Shown: positions 47,936-60,200 of the stretch, in pieces
Layout of the letters: each line of letters opens with the position of its first letter
Position numbering within the stretch: the first letter of the stretch is position 1
Assembly: GCF_051020765.1 (NCBI RefSeq)
Contig: NC_134935.1
Span: 17,113,579 to 17,177,578 of the forward strand
Length of the DNA: 64,000 nucleotides
Source: Lasioglossum baleicum
Taxonomy: Eukaryota > Arthropoda > Insecta > Hymenoptera > Halictidae
Direction of reading: 5' to 3'
The notes under the pieces: generated by a model
Database searches by the model: none
Seen by the model: the letters and a program-made list of their open reading frames with translations, nothing else
What the model was told of the DNA's origin: nothing
Made by a program: the position numbers and the translations under genes

Positions 47936-47995
47936 TACGATGATAGCATATACGGTATGATAGTTTATGAATTACACTTCATCAGCGTATGATAG
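47936..47995. repeat. TATGATAG simple-repeat patch
   Basis: ACGATGATAGCATATACGGT, ATGATAGTTTATG and GTATGATAGTATG: imperfect repeats of TATGATAG. Confidence 0.5.
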
Positions 47996-48883
47996 TATGA
48001 AACGCAAAATGCAATTAGAAAATGTTCTTCCCTTTCGAACCGAAGTAAAAGGGACGCTTGATAAGCAGTGAAATCTTCCTGCGAAAGATGCCTTTTCAGC
48101 TTGATTGCAGTCTGATTATCTTGACTGGCAATAAAAGACAAAGACTCGCACAGTAGAGCGCGTGCCTGCAGAACATAACGAACCGGAGTTTTTCGCCAAG
48201 GAGGTGTTTATTCGCGTATTAAAACGAAGACGGCGATAAACTGCGAAACGGTCGTTGGAAGTGCAGTTTGCCGGACCGAAACCGGTTGGTTATCTCCGTA
48301 GCTTGTAACGTTTCGGACATGGGACGGCACACGGTGCCATTCGTTGCCTGGTTGTTCTGCGGCCGTTGTAAAGAAGCAAGAAAAGGATCGGAGGCCGGGG
48401 GAACAAAAGCCAAGCCGGGGCGAAGAAAAGAACCGGGATAAAGATCGTTAACGGAGAGCACGGCGTTGCGGAGGTCCTGCACGATGAGGAGGAGGAGGAC
48501 GACGACGACGAGGCGCCAAAGAATAGAGGCGAGAAAGCGAGATAAGCGTTTACGAGACGGATGCCCGCTCGGACAACGATTTCAAACAATCGTTCGAGCC
48601 CTATCTGCTTCGTTCCGACGCCGAGCCCTTTTCTCTCCGCGGGCCATTCTCTCGGTGCAAGAAAACGCAGGGCTTTGAAACGTTTCCACGATGGTTTGAC
48701 GTTTCGTCGCCGTGGGATTTCCCTTCCACGACCAGGAGCAGCTCGAGCGTATCATAAATCAGCCCTTCGCCGATATGATAGACTGTGGGCACGGTTAATA
48801 CGGTATGATGGGGCCACAGGAGCTTGATAATGGATCAAAGTATCATACACGATCATGTGAGCTATCATACACTACATATAGTA

Positions 48884-49227
48884 GGTCATCCCATAATATG
48901 TTAATTTTGCAAACACACCTTTAAGTTTGTTTCAGGTATTTTCAGAACATCTGACATCTTTTCAACTGATAAACTTCGTGATTCCTGTACAAGGTCTCGA
49001 ATTTTATTCTCGTCTGTCTGTGAGGAGGACGCCCGGAACGTTCCTCGTCTTCTAAACAAAAATCCCCATAAATAAAACGTTGAAACCACTTCCTGCAGGT
49101 ACGAGTTGAAAGCGCACTTTCTCTCCGTAAACAACACGTATGTTGTTCGCGGCGATTGTTACTGAACTTCCTTTCCAAAATTCATATAACATGCGATGTC
49201 GGAAATGCACGAACTTATGGGATGACC
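48884..49227 (-). mobile_element. Internally deleted mariner-like element
   Basis: A 344-bp element bounded by terminal inverted repeats GGTCATCCCATAA and TTATGGGATGACC and flanked on both sides by the TA dinucleotide (48882-48883, 49228-49229), as expected for Tc1/mariner. Read on the minus strand it begins with the transposase N-terminus and ends soon after the second helix-turn-helix. The whole catalytic DDD region, which a complete mariner of about 1.3 kb would carry, is absent. It sits inside a TATGATA-type simple repeat that continues on both sides. Confidence 0.85.
48901..49204 (-). pseudogene. Mariner transposase remnant (DNA-binding part only, frameshifted)
   Basis: Three successive minus-strand frames carry consecutive pieces of a mariner transposase DNA-binding region. 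The first (about 49204-49140) has RHRMLYEFWKGSS. The second (about 49124-49022) has RTCRKWFQRF followed by GDFCLEDEERSGRP, the signature of the first helix-turn-helix and the linker of mariner and SETMAR-type transposases. The third (about 49014-48904) has LVQESRSLSVEKM, matching the second helix-turn-helix. At least two frameshifts separate the pieces, and the catalytic domain is missing entirely. Mariner transposases are about 340-350 residues; only about 100 are represented here. The copy cannot encode an active enzyme. It may still be mobilised or bound in trans if a related full-length mariner exists elsewhere in the genome. Confidence 0.85.
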
Positions 49228-50439
49228 TAATACTATCATAGGCTGTCATACACTATTATAAAGTATCGTACACTATCATAGAGTACGAACCGGTTGCACA
49301 CACGATCGTAAACGCAGTACACAGCCGTGTAGCTGGCGGGAATGAAAGGAGTAGTCGTAAAACAGGACGCGAAACGTAACGAGGCGAGCGTTCTCAACAT
49401 TCGAGACGGCGCGGCGCGGCGTGTTCCATTCGTTTCTCTTTGTTAGTTGTGCACGAGCGAACGACGACGTTACCGGGTGTACTTTGTTCGATTTCTCGGA
49501 CCGTAATAGACTTTAAATACGTCTACGTTCTTTCCCCGACGATCATTTGATTTCGCCCGACCGTATTTCCTTTCGTTACTCCCTTCCAGAGAGCACGTCT
49601 CCGATACGAGCCAGCGCCGCCCCCGTAAGACGTCCGTTTACGAGCCCGTTACGTACTTCCGTTAACCGAATTATCCTTTCCCTAGCTTACTCTCTTTCTC
49701 TCTCTCTCCCTCTCTCTGTGTGTGTGTGTCTCTCTACGGGATCGACGCATCCCTCCGCGAAGAGAATACCTGCACGGGGGATAGAGTTCTCCCGATAATT
49801 TGACTTTAATCGATATTTATCGCGTCGGATCGGGCCCGCTTCCACTCGTTTCAAAGTGCACTTTCGTTGTCAAGCACCTGCCGATAGCCTGGGAAAAAAG
49901 ACCGGAAGCTCGTTCGCCGGCAGTTCGAACCGGCGGCGTATCGGTGGGCAGGGAGAGACGGGGAACTTGAAAGGAAATGTCCGATATACTGCGCCGATCC
50001 GACTGTTGCGTACCCGCGATCTTCGTTATAAGATAACCGAACGCGATTCTGATCGCCCGATAACTGGCTGGCTCGCTATTTATCGCTGCAGACAGATTGG
50101 CGGGCTGCAGATTGCGGTACGGTTTAATCACTATCCGAAACCGTCAATTGTTCTCACCATTCTGCTGTTTCTATTGCGCGCGGTACCTCGCCATTTCCAA
50201 TTCCGTCGAAACTGAAAATTATCATTGCCCGTGACCGTAGCGGCGACTTCATCCGCGGTTTGGAACCGGAAACACTTTCGCTTCTTCCACATAATTTCGA
50301 AAGCAAATTTAATCAATTATCATACTAATACTCGTAATCCTTGTGGACGAGGATTCTTTTAAATCATTATGCAAACTCTAAACTTTATTAATTGTTTTAT
50401 AACAGAACAAACGGAGATGTGATCAATGTTTGTTATTAT

Positions 50440-50637
50440 TAGACTGCGGATTTTATGCATTTATGACAAAAATAGAAACGTACAGTTTAAAGCAGTGGAC
50501 ATATTAAAAAGATTTAAGGACATCGATGTATTAGTTTCAGCTTAATAAGATAAAAAGAAAAACGAATCTTTTATTTGGTTCCTTTGGCTTGTAATCGATG
50601 CAGACAATTTTTATTTTGCATCAAGATCCGCAGTCTA
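50440..50637 (+). mobile_element. hAT-like MITE, complete copy (family TAGACTGCGGAT)
   Basis: A 198-bp copy with TIRs TAGACTGCGGATTTTATGCA and, inverted at the right end, ...GATCCGCAGTCTA. It is flanked by a perfect 8-bp target duplication, GTTATTAT (50432-50439 and 50638-50645). An 8-bp duplication with T at position 2 and A at position 7 is the known hAT pattern nTnnnnAn. There is no coding capacity. It serves as a reference copy for the family in this window. Confidence 0.9.
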
Positions 50638-50772
50638 GTTATTATACACATTTTCTTATATTTTAAAATTGTGCACATGCCTAACATGTATTAAAAGAAA
50701 TTAATGTCTCAGCATCTTCTGTATCCCGCAATTAACACGGACAATTTTCATTCCCCTTAATATCTACAGCGA
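50638..50772 (+). mobile_element. hAT-like MITE, degraded right part directly after a complete copy
   Basis: From about 50715 the sequence follows the family's right half (TTCTGTATCCCGCAATTAAC, then GACAATTTTCATT and a worn terminus TATCTACAG). The left half is poorly conserved and its left TIR is not visible. It begins where the preceding complete copy ends, making a head-to-tail pair. Confidence 0.5.
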
Positions 50773-51300
50773 TATTACTTGTTTGCTTACTCCGTTGCGC
50801 TGAAAAACAAGAGGCAGAGCTGAATACTCGCGGGAAATATTCACCATACCGTTGTGAGGCATGCATTCGGGTATTCGCAGCATCGTTACAAGGTATTACA
50901 CGGGTCAGACGATTGCAAACGAACGAACGAACGAACGGACGTGTTTCATCGACGCAAGATCAAGGCTAGTGAAATATTTGGTTGGTTTAGAACGGTTTGC
51001 TGCCGTGCATATTTGCCCCGGTAAACACGTGCCGTACACGTGTGCGCGGCTCGCATAACTTCGCCTTAACACTAATAATCGGATATCCGTACACGCCCAT
51101 AAATCCCGGCATCCCAATCAATTTGAAATATTCGCGGTGCTCGCCTGGCTGTGGATTTAATTGGTCTCTTCGGTCGGGATCGCGCCGATTCGACGAAACT
51201 CTCTTTTCTTTCTGCACGAAAAACCTCGTTGCAATGATTCCGCCGGTATAAAGATGCTCAATTAATTGTTCTAACGTCCGATGGCAATTTAAAATTATTA

Positions 51301-51425
51301 TTGGACTGTGGATTTTATGCGAAAAGCGACAATATCTGAATTTATCATGTATCGTACCGTATCATTCAGTACAATACAAAGAAAGAAATGCAGGATTTTT
51401 GTTCCTTTGTTTTAATTGCAATTTT
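51301..51425 (+). mobile_element. hAT-like MITE, degraded
   Basis: Left end TTGGACTGTGGATTTTATGC. The interior is diverged. The right part may be TTTGTTCCTTTGTTTTAATTG but no TIR is visible. Confidence 0.4.
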
Positions 51426-51832
51426 ATACCAATAAATATTTACCTTGTTTTACGCTCTATTTAATTACGCTTTTGATATTTTATTTTATTCAAATTTTTA
51501 TTAAATTATTCGGCTTTTATTTCGGGATGTCAAAACGCGATTTTCGCATTATCTTTTTCTATGAGTTCACACTAGGCCGAAGTATCTCGGAATATCAATG
51601 AAGTATGGGGCGAAGGAAGTGTCAACGAATGCACAGCTTTATATTTTTAAATAATATTAATTTCTCTGTAAAATTAATTTTAATACCATTCCTCTCAATA
51701 ATATACAAATCAATTCTCATAATAATTTCATGTTACTATTAAACAATATTAAATTTTCTATAAAATTAATTTTCATATTATTGTTTTTATTAAAACAATT
51801 TTGATAGAATTGTTTTTTATGTAAGTTATAAC

Positions 51833-51997
51833 TAGACTGCGCATCTTTATGCAAAATGAAAATTGTCTTCATAAATTGTACAACATAGGAGCCAAATAGA
51901 AATATAATTTTTTCTCTAATGATATTAATTAGCTGAAACGAGTACATTGATATTTTTAAATCCTTTTAACCTGTCCACTGATTTATATTAAATATTA
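51833..51997 (-). mobile_element. hAT-like MITE, inverted, far end lost
   Basis: TAGACTGCGCATCTTTATGC, then GAGCCAAATAGAAATATAAT and CTTTTAACCTGTCCACTG as in the inverted copy at 42553. Its far TIR is missing. It is preceded by GTTATAAC. Confidence 0.7.
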
Positions 51998-52009
51998 CAC
52001 GCTTTTGAT

Positions 52010-52175
52010 ACTTCAATAAGATACTATATGCTACCATACACTATTGTAGAATGTCATACATGTTGTATTGTTTGGAATTACATGCTTTTATACACCTCTG
52101 TATGATATTATATAATACATCATCATAAAATATTTTACAGTATCATACGTTACCATACATTATCACATAAGTCCT
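52010..52175. repeat. TATCATAC-type degenerate repeat
   Basis: ATGCTACCATACACTATTG, ATGTCATACATG, CTGTATGATATTATA and GTATCATACGTTACCATAC repeat a 10-12 bp theme. Confidence 0.5.
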
Positions 52176-53426
52176 GATACTATTTTGCATCTTTTAATTT
52201 TACAGTAAAAGTCTCGGGGTCGCGAACGAATGAATAAAAGAGCAGAAAATTATATGAACGATTTAACACAGTTTCTGGGGCGATTCCGCTGACAATTAGT
52301 CGCGTAGTGACAGCGAAAGCATTAAAACGGACAAAACGAGGACATAATCGTGGGAGCCCATTCCGAATAAAAGCAACTATGACTCAGTCTATAATTATAT
52401 TCCCCAAAGCCACGAGTGTCTTAAAATATTGCGACAGTATATGTATTCAACGCGTTCAATCCATGATTCCCGAAACGATAGAGGTAATTTGGACCGTTGA
52501 AGGTGTTGAAGGTTGGAAGCGAAGAAAAATAGAGGACTGCCTTGTCGCGAATTCCGTCGTCGGCGGCTTCGGCACCTTCGGACGCTTGCGAAATATTAGT
52601 TGATATAAAACAGCGAGAAGAATATTTCGTTTGAATCGATTTCGCCGCGTGAATAAACTTAATTGGATTTCCTGCGCGGATCGGGGGATGAACCGTGCGC
52701 CAGGATAAACTCCCGACAGGACACGGGCTCTGGTTCTGGCTCGCGGTGGTGGCCAGTTGTTTTTCCACGAGCTCGAATTCCAGTCGAGCGTATCGCTCTC
52801 TCGCCCATGGAAATTCATGATTTCCCGGTGCCCATGCGACAAAACCGAACACGAACCAAACTAGAACCGAACTGGAGAACCGGGAACCGGTGAAAGAGAG
52901 AAAACGAGTGTTTCGCGGAGAGAGGGTGGGGGTGGAGGGTGAGAGAAGAAGCCTGTTCGTGCACCGGATACGTTAAATATGTATTTCGGCGGTGGAGGGG
53001 TGTGCAAGACACGAGACGAGAAGGGACCAGCCGCACGGTCGCGGCACAGAGCCTGATTTCGAATTCAGTGGAGCGATCGTTGAAAAAGGACGAAATCTCC
53101 TGGCAGACAAACAGAAGATTGCCTATACGGTAACCATCCGGCGTGCACGAACAAGACGCAAACCGGAAAACGAGAAAACGAGCCACCGGTATAACCGTTG
53201 CTTCTAATGTCCCGCCGAAACCGACCAATCCGCGCGACAGCTATCCTAACCCTTTGTGGCCTTAGACACGCGTTCACCGTTTCATCCTAGCTGGTTCGCA
53301 TTCGTTTCACTCGGACAGTTTTGTCTTTTATCTTTAGACAGCCCTCGCATCTTAGCAGAATGCTACCGCATTTCGGCGAATACGAAGTCTATCGATAAAG
53401 ATGAAAGAATACGCACGTTTGATGAC

Positions 53427-53627
53427 TAGACTGCGGATTTTATGCATTTATGATAAAAATGGATACGCACAATTCAAAGCAGTGGTCTTATTAAAAAGAT
53501 TTAAGGACATCGGTGATTTAGTTTCGATTCGATAAGACAGTTAAGAGAACAAACAATTTTTTATTTGGCTCCTGTGTCTTGCGATCAATGTAAACATTTT
53601 TCATTTTGCATAAAGATCCGCAGTCTA
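53427..53627 (+). mobile_element. hAT-like MITE, complete copy
   Basis: A 201-bp copy with intact TAGACTGCGGAT ends and the perfect 8-bp target duplication TTGATGAC (53419-53426, 53628-53635). It is closely similar along its full length to the copy at 50440-50637. Confidence 0.9.
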
Positions 53628-54741
53628 TTGATGACTGTTACAGAATAGGTACGTCTGATCACAGTTACAGAATATGTACGTTGTATAATAAGAATGTAAG
53701 AATATTTCCATTCGATAAAAACGAAGCAATACATGTTGACATGTAAGACTAACTGGAGCGAAACGCAACAACGCAAAGGGTGGAGGTGGACGACGGGGAG
53801 AAAACAAAGAAAAACGAAAACAATTTGTATCGCGGGAAACGAACAAGTAATTGGAACGATCGTTTGATCCCTTTTACAATTTCACGTTGATTCAATTTCC
53901 GTTTTACGGGAATATCGGCGCGCATTCTATTAGGTCGACGCGATGCGACGCGTATGAAATATCGTGCCCGCCAATTTTACGATACGTTAACAATATTCGC
54001 CCATTCGATCGATACAAACGAATCGCTATAGTCCCGGAGATTATATGTTCCGAGGAGATTACACGCCTTGGTTACCCTCCGTTGGAAAAATAATTAATTT
54101 ACCGCGGAAATTTCGCTGATGTCTTACGCGCGGGCCTTGGGAAACTGTTATGGCAGCGATTTCGGGTCTTGGAACGATCAGGGGTATATTATACTGAATA
54201 AAAATTGGCTGCATATGTTGCAGGAAACAACAGTTTGACAACAAAGTAAGTGGTATTTCTTCTGTTAATCATTACTTATATGTCTTTTCTTTTTGACTGA
54301 AAAAATAAATGTTTTATTTTATTGTCCCTGAATTTTGTGTTGCATTCTTCATGAATTTGTGGTCTTTGTAGAACGATCAGTGAGACTTGCACATTTAGGT
54401 GCATCTGTAAATAAATTAATATAGAATGATTGCGAGCATAGAGCTAAATTGCATGCTTATCTGAAATCATACAAAATTTGATGTTCTGAAAGCATATAAT
54501 AAATGCTTTAATATTAAGCCCTTTCATTCATCGTAAGCTTCTGATATTTTCATTTTATACGAGTGTATTAACTTTATTCATATGAAATTGAACGCATTCA
54601 ATCATTGCACACTTGTAAAATTCGTGTGATCACAGACACATTTAGCAATGAGAGAAACGCTTGGAACATTGAAAATATTAATAACATTTCACAGTAATTA
54701 CACTCGGTAAGAAACAAACATGTAAATAATGATTTTAGTTT

Positions 54742-55042
54742 CTTTGTAGGTTGACTTCTTTGAAGCCTCATTAATAATTAATGAATGAGGCTCAAATGTC
54801 CAATTAACTATTTAATTTTTTCATTCTGCGACACATTTTTCGATTGACTTCTTTGAAGCTTCATTAATAATTAATGAATGTGGCTCAAATGTGCAATTAA
54901 ATAATATTTAATATTTTCATTCTGTGACACATTGTCCGGCAAATTTGTAGGTTGACTTCTTTTATATAAGCCTCAGTAATAATTAATGAATGTGGCTCAA
55001 ATGATCGATTAACTATTTAATTTTTATCATTTAGTGACACTT
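54742..55042 (+). repeat. Three-copy tandem array with palindromic core
   Basis: Three units begin near 54751, 54844 and 54952 with TTGACTTCTT. Each carries TCA(T/G)TAATAATTAATGAAT and GGCTCAAATG, then ends near ATTCTG(C/T)GACACA. The core of the first unit (GCCTCATTAAT...ATTAATGAATGAGGC) is a near-perfect palindrome, and later units have lost part of the symmetry. Confidence 0.85.
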
Positions 55043-55317
55043 CCAAAAAAGGACTGTTACCTCGTTTCTCAAATGAAAAACCCATTGTGGGATCTTGTAG
55101 ATTTAGCGTGAAAAATCCTTTACTATATCATACGAACATCATTCATTTCAATTTTTACAATGACCTGAAATTGTATTAACACTTTTGCATTTACGTAGCC
55201 AGCCTGGATATCGAAATGAAATTTAGCAAAATTTAGGTACGCGGCGGGTACGCGATGATCCCATCGCGAATTAGTCGAATGAAGCAAACAACGGAATTGC
55301 AAATAATGGTGGAGGGG

Positions 55318-55341
55318 AGAGAGAGAGAGAGAGAGAGAGAA
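55318..55341 (+). repeat. (GA)n microsatellite
   Basis: A perfect GA run of 24 nt. Confidence 0.9.
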
Positions 55342-55984
55342 GGGGAACAGGTATTATTCGTCATAAATCTAGAAGCTCGGTTCATCGAGAGATCACGCGA
55401 ATGCGAGCGGTCCGACGAGCGTATATGTATACCGTTAGGATCAACGTCGCTTATTACTTTCGCGAACGACACCGCGTCTCACAATCGCGGATCCGAGCTC
55501 CCCGGATAAGCGGAGCGGATTCCGGGAACGGGTGAATGCGGCCGCCAGAAGAAAAGCATCAATTTCCGCCCGCGGAAAAATCGGAGATCTTTCCGCCGAA
55601 CCTCCCCGGTGACGAAATGGAAATTGGACGACTACATCGACGAGTTTCGCTTACCCTTTCGTATCCTGGATCCTGGATCCTCTGGATTCTGGGATGAGAG
55701 GGAGGGATATATATGCCGCGAAACCGTCCCATACGAATACCCGTGAGCCTCTGGCAACGCGTGCTGTAACGTCGACAAGCCCGGAAAGACAGATCGATTT
55801 CAATAATGCATTCCTTCTCGCTCCGGGAAACCATCATCCGAGCATTTCCACCGTGTTAAAGCCATCCCGTTCGCAACTTTGGTTAAACGAATATTTCTCG
55901 GAATTTTTCGGTTTTCCAGATTTCGAGTTCCCTCCCGGACGAAAGTACTCTGAACGTACCCCTAAACTCTAAACGAGCTAGATA

Positions 55985-56656
55985 CGGTGACTCCCACAAA
56001 TATTCGGACACTCTTAAAAAGCCGATAACTTCTTTCCGATTGGATTATACGATTCGAACTTTTTTGGGAAGCTGAAACAATTAATGTACTACAGGATGTG
56101 GGAAGAAATATTGTTGAAAATTGCAATTGCTCGGAATTGTATACATAGTACTAAAACGTGGCGTTTTACAACTTTTTAATGTGGGCCTATATTGAAAATT
56201 TAAAAAATACGTTTTGTAGATCTGTGTCAATTATACGCACTGTGAAAGTTTCATCGAAATCGGTTGATGCGGAAAAAAGCGACAGGCATTGACAGATGTA
56301 AGAATCGGCAGTTATAGGCCGAAAATCGTGAAAATCTGCAATTTTTACCATCTTCAAACGTTTGTAGCTCATTGCAACGTCGACCGATTTTGACGTAATT
56401 TTCAGAATATGTTTAATTCAAAAAGATCTACAAAACGTATTTTTTAAATTTTCAATGCCCGCATAAAAAAGTTGTGAAATGCAACTTTCAGTATTTTTTT
56501 TACAATTCCGAGCAATTGCAATTTTTGGAAGAATTTTTTTCACATCCTGTAGTAAACTAATTGCTCTAGCTTCGCACAAGAGTTCAAAGCGTATAGTACA
56601 ATATTAAAAAAGTTATCGCCTTTTTAAGAGTGTCCGAATATTTGTGGGAGTCACTG
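55985..56656. mobile_element. 672-bp fold-back MITE with arms of about 300 bp
   Basis: The left end CGGTGACTCCCACAAATATT and the right end AATATTTGTGGGAGTCACTG are inverted copies, and similarity continues inward for about 290-300 bp on each side (shared words include AAAAAATACGTTTTGTAGAT). The central spacer is about 80-100 bp. TA flanks both ends (55983-55984, 56657-56658). There is no coding capacity. Confidence 0.85.
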
Positions 56657-57149
56657 TATCTATATCTGCTCTAATTGTTTACTCAAAATTCCGAATTGTA
56701 TGAACTAGTGAATTTATGAACTAATTAATTTATGAACTGATCTGATAGATAGTATTACAAAGATGTGTAATACTTTAATAGTAGGGGTAAACAATTGATT
56801 TAGCATTGATTATTACCTTAATTTCAGTAATGTTTCCTGTAACATATAGAATTCCTATTAAACATGTATGGATACCTGTTATCTATCCCAGGAGATTGTT
56901 ACTCCTGATTATTCTCGATGTATCATGGGATATCAGTATCGAAGTTTGATAACAAATTGATACGGTATGCATGTTTGGTAATAATAGTTTAAATAACCCA
57001 GCTACATCCATTAGTAAAATTATCCAATTAGTATATAGCCAGATAGATTTGATACACGTATTTGTATTTGTAATGGAATGTACTTTACGACTCGGACAAT
57101 AAAATCGAAATTCATAAAAATAAGAAATTTTTAACCAACTTCTTAATAA

Positions 57150-57282
57150 AAATTTTTGAACATTTTAAAATACTGTTAAATTAATTTCGATCTATTAAGA
57201 TATTGAGAAAGAAAATAAATTTCTATTTCGCTCCAGTTTGCTGCAATCCAAACAATTTTTATTTCACATAAAAATCCCCTAT
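57150..57282 (+). mobile_element. hAT-like MITE, right half, worn terminus
   Basis: CTGCAATCCAAACAATTTTT and ATTTCACATAAAAATCCCCTA match the family's right end, with the TIR core mutated. The left boundary is approximate. Confidence 0.5.
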
Positions 57283-60200
57283 GCACCGATGAATATTGAT
57301 GAATATGAATTAAGATTTATTACGAATTTGCTTTATTGGATTTATTAAAATTAAGAATTCAAAAATAAATTCTAGACAAGAGTCTGCGAATAATTACCAT
57401 GTTCACAGCATGACGTAGTCCTTTGAGTAGCAGTTTCTATGGCGAACTTTCCCATAGCTTCGACCAACCAGGTGCCAACAATGTCCACGTGGGCTTGCAC
57501 CTCACGCGAGCCAATAGACAATGCACCGAACAGAACAAGAGAATGAGCCAGAGAGATAGAGCGAGAGAGAAAGCGTGAGGGGTGAGAAGAAATATGAGAT
57601 TCGTGGAGAATAAATTTTCCGTTGGAATAAATACCAATGGACACGCCATAAACGTATAAATATTAGCAAACACCGAACTATATCAAGCGCGATACAGCAG
57701 CTGCACACCAAATAAAACGATCCGAATAACTTAAACTGGAGCGGCCGGCGTCGAAACTTTCGGCAGGCGGATTAAAATTTGTCGACATTTATCGGCCTCG
57801 ATGCTCGGATTCTGCTAACTAGAGCCCCGCAATATTGACCCTTAGTTCTAAACGTGACAATACCTTATCGTTCGGAAATGATTGAATGCACGAAGAATTA
57901 GATGTACGAATTAATTCGCGGATCTTGATGAGTCAGTTGTAACTGTAAATTAGGCACAATTCTTTCAGTCTTCGAATTAAAGGTTCATTAATTACTTAGA
58001 AATTCGCCGGCATACCCAAAGTCGCCAGATTAAGGCTTGCCTCCCCACTCTACCTTCCCCTTGAAAATTAAACGTGATAGAAAAATGAAAATTAAACAGG
58101 ATAGAATTTAATATGATAATATTTGGATATGTAAATCATTAATGATTTAATAAAGTTCTATGTTAGAGATATAATTATATGTAAATTCAATTTGTCCCTG
58201 TATAGACTTTACTTCTGTCCAAGTACTATCTTAAATTGGATTTAATATGTCCAACTATAGGTTAGATTTATTCTCGTTAATACAATTAAAATATTAATCC
58301 AAACAATGACACAGTGGAATTTTAAATTACTTTACAAAATCTGAATTTTATGTTAAAACTTGAAGAATTATTTTTCTTCATCTAAACTGATAAAATTAAA
58401 GGTATAAAAAAATGCTATCCAGGCTTAGGGCATTTCAGCTTAGTTCTCGCCGTAAGAAAGAAGAGGATCGCTGGCGCGTCGGAGGATCGTTTCTCCCAGT
58501 GGTGGGCGATCATCGCGAAATTCCCGATTCGCAAACAATCGGTTGAAAATTAAGCGGGTGCCGTCCGGTGTCGAATAAAATTACAGGAAATTCTCGGGCG
58601 GCAGCCGTCGCCAGGAGACGGGTACGGTCGCGGCATCGGGGTATTCATTTTAATGCGATTTAATATGTGGACCGCTCGGCGGAGCACAGTTAATTGCGAT
58701 TTGTTCGTCGAACGTGAGATACTCGTCCGAACTAATTTCAACTTCTCCGCATTAAATGCGCGCGGTGTGTGCTGCTCCCGATGCGTCGTTCTCTCTGTCT
58801 GTACACCTCTCCTCGGCTCTCCCTGTTAATTTTTACCTTTTACCGTTTCCCGGTTATTCGCGCAAACCATTCGCCATTGTTCCTGGAGGCCGCATTGTTT
58901 CTTCGTCGATTTGTCGCCGATAACTCGCCGCGCGATCTGTCCAGACGGGAAAGCCTCGAATGGCTCTCTTCTCTCTCTGGTATCGAGATACCGATCGGCA
59001 AACTTTTATCCAGGACAGCAGCCGATAATTCGATCGAATCCGATAGCCGTTCATATTCTACGGAACGGACAGAGACGGATCGAATTTCAATTCGCAGCCA
59101 GGGAGTTTGCGAAATGGACGTTAATCCCCTGCCGACGCGAAACGGCGAGAGGCGACGCGATGCATCCCGAAACGAAAGTCGAAACAAAAATCAAGTAATC
59201 GAATCCTTTGGTTGGAAATCAATTCTTCCGCTACAGAATGCGCTCGCGAATCCGGGACCAGATGGAAACGCAGAAGGCTGACCGCGACTATTCCCATTTA
59301 GCCTGCGAAATATAATTTCTTCCACTGTTAGGAAGAGGATCCAGGATCTTGCAGAAGCTCGCGTTTCCTTCGTTATAGCTGAAGATTTTCCCCGATTTTC
59401 CCTGACTTCTCCTGATCTGCTGAATTTTAGCAAACCTTGTACGTCTATGATGTCGTATGACTCAGTTTTGGATAACATCCAGAGAGCACTTTCCAGTGTA
59501 TTCTAAATTTCTCGATCTAATTAGTCGTTCAAATTTGGCTATTCCCTAAATTAAATTTCCAATAATATATGAAATGATATCACGTTGGAAATGATTATCA
59601 CTACGTTTTTATTAGCTTGCTTTCTTGTCTGTCTGTCTATCTGTTCGGTAAAAATTTTGCAATTGATTTTGAACTAACTTCTCGATGAGCTAAAGACTTG
59701 AAATTTTAAACATAGCTCAGAACTGGATGACAATGCAATATTTAAAAAGAAAGTTTTAAAAAAGCCTATGCGTTTAGTAGATACAAACTATTAAAAATTT
59801 AACCGTTACACTCGGTACTCACTCTGACCCATCCCCACTCCACTGACACGTTTTTCGTTTTAAATCTTACAAGTATTTTCATAGGTATGAGAAATTCACA
59901 ATCACAAATTTTCAGGACTGTCTGTACGGGGTTAGGAATCTGTATGGGGCTAGAATAAATTATTTTATACTTTCTAGTCCGTTTTAAAAACGTGGTATTT
60001 TTTAAAAATCTATTTTTATTTAAATAATTTTCTATTCAAATATGATTCGACATAAAATTTACAGAGATGCTACGAATACAAATTTTCAGACCCGTTAAAT
60101 TTGTTACAATTATCAGCAATCTGCTCGTGCCGCCTAAAGAGGCTAATATTTGACAATCCTAACAATAAGACAAATAACTAATACTAATAAGACAATCGCG

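Larger units (their letters stand above)
48838..49290. repeat. TATCATACAC simple-repeat tract split by the mariner insertion
   Basis: Left part 48838-48883 (GTATCATACACGATCATG, GCTATCATACAC) and right part 49228-49290 (ACTATCATAGGCTGTCATAC, CGTACACTATCATAG) share the same 10-11 bp motif and are separated only by the mariner remnant. Confidence 0.65.

Noticed and set aside
58769..59281. 170-codon frame
   Set aside because: CpG-rich DNA with frames on both strands of similar length, no domain, and no splice or promoter context.
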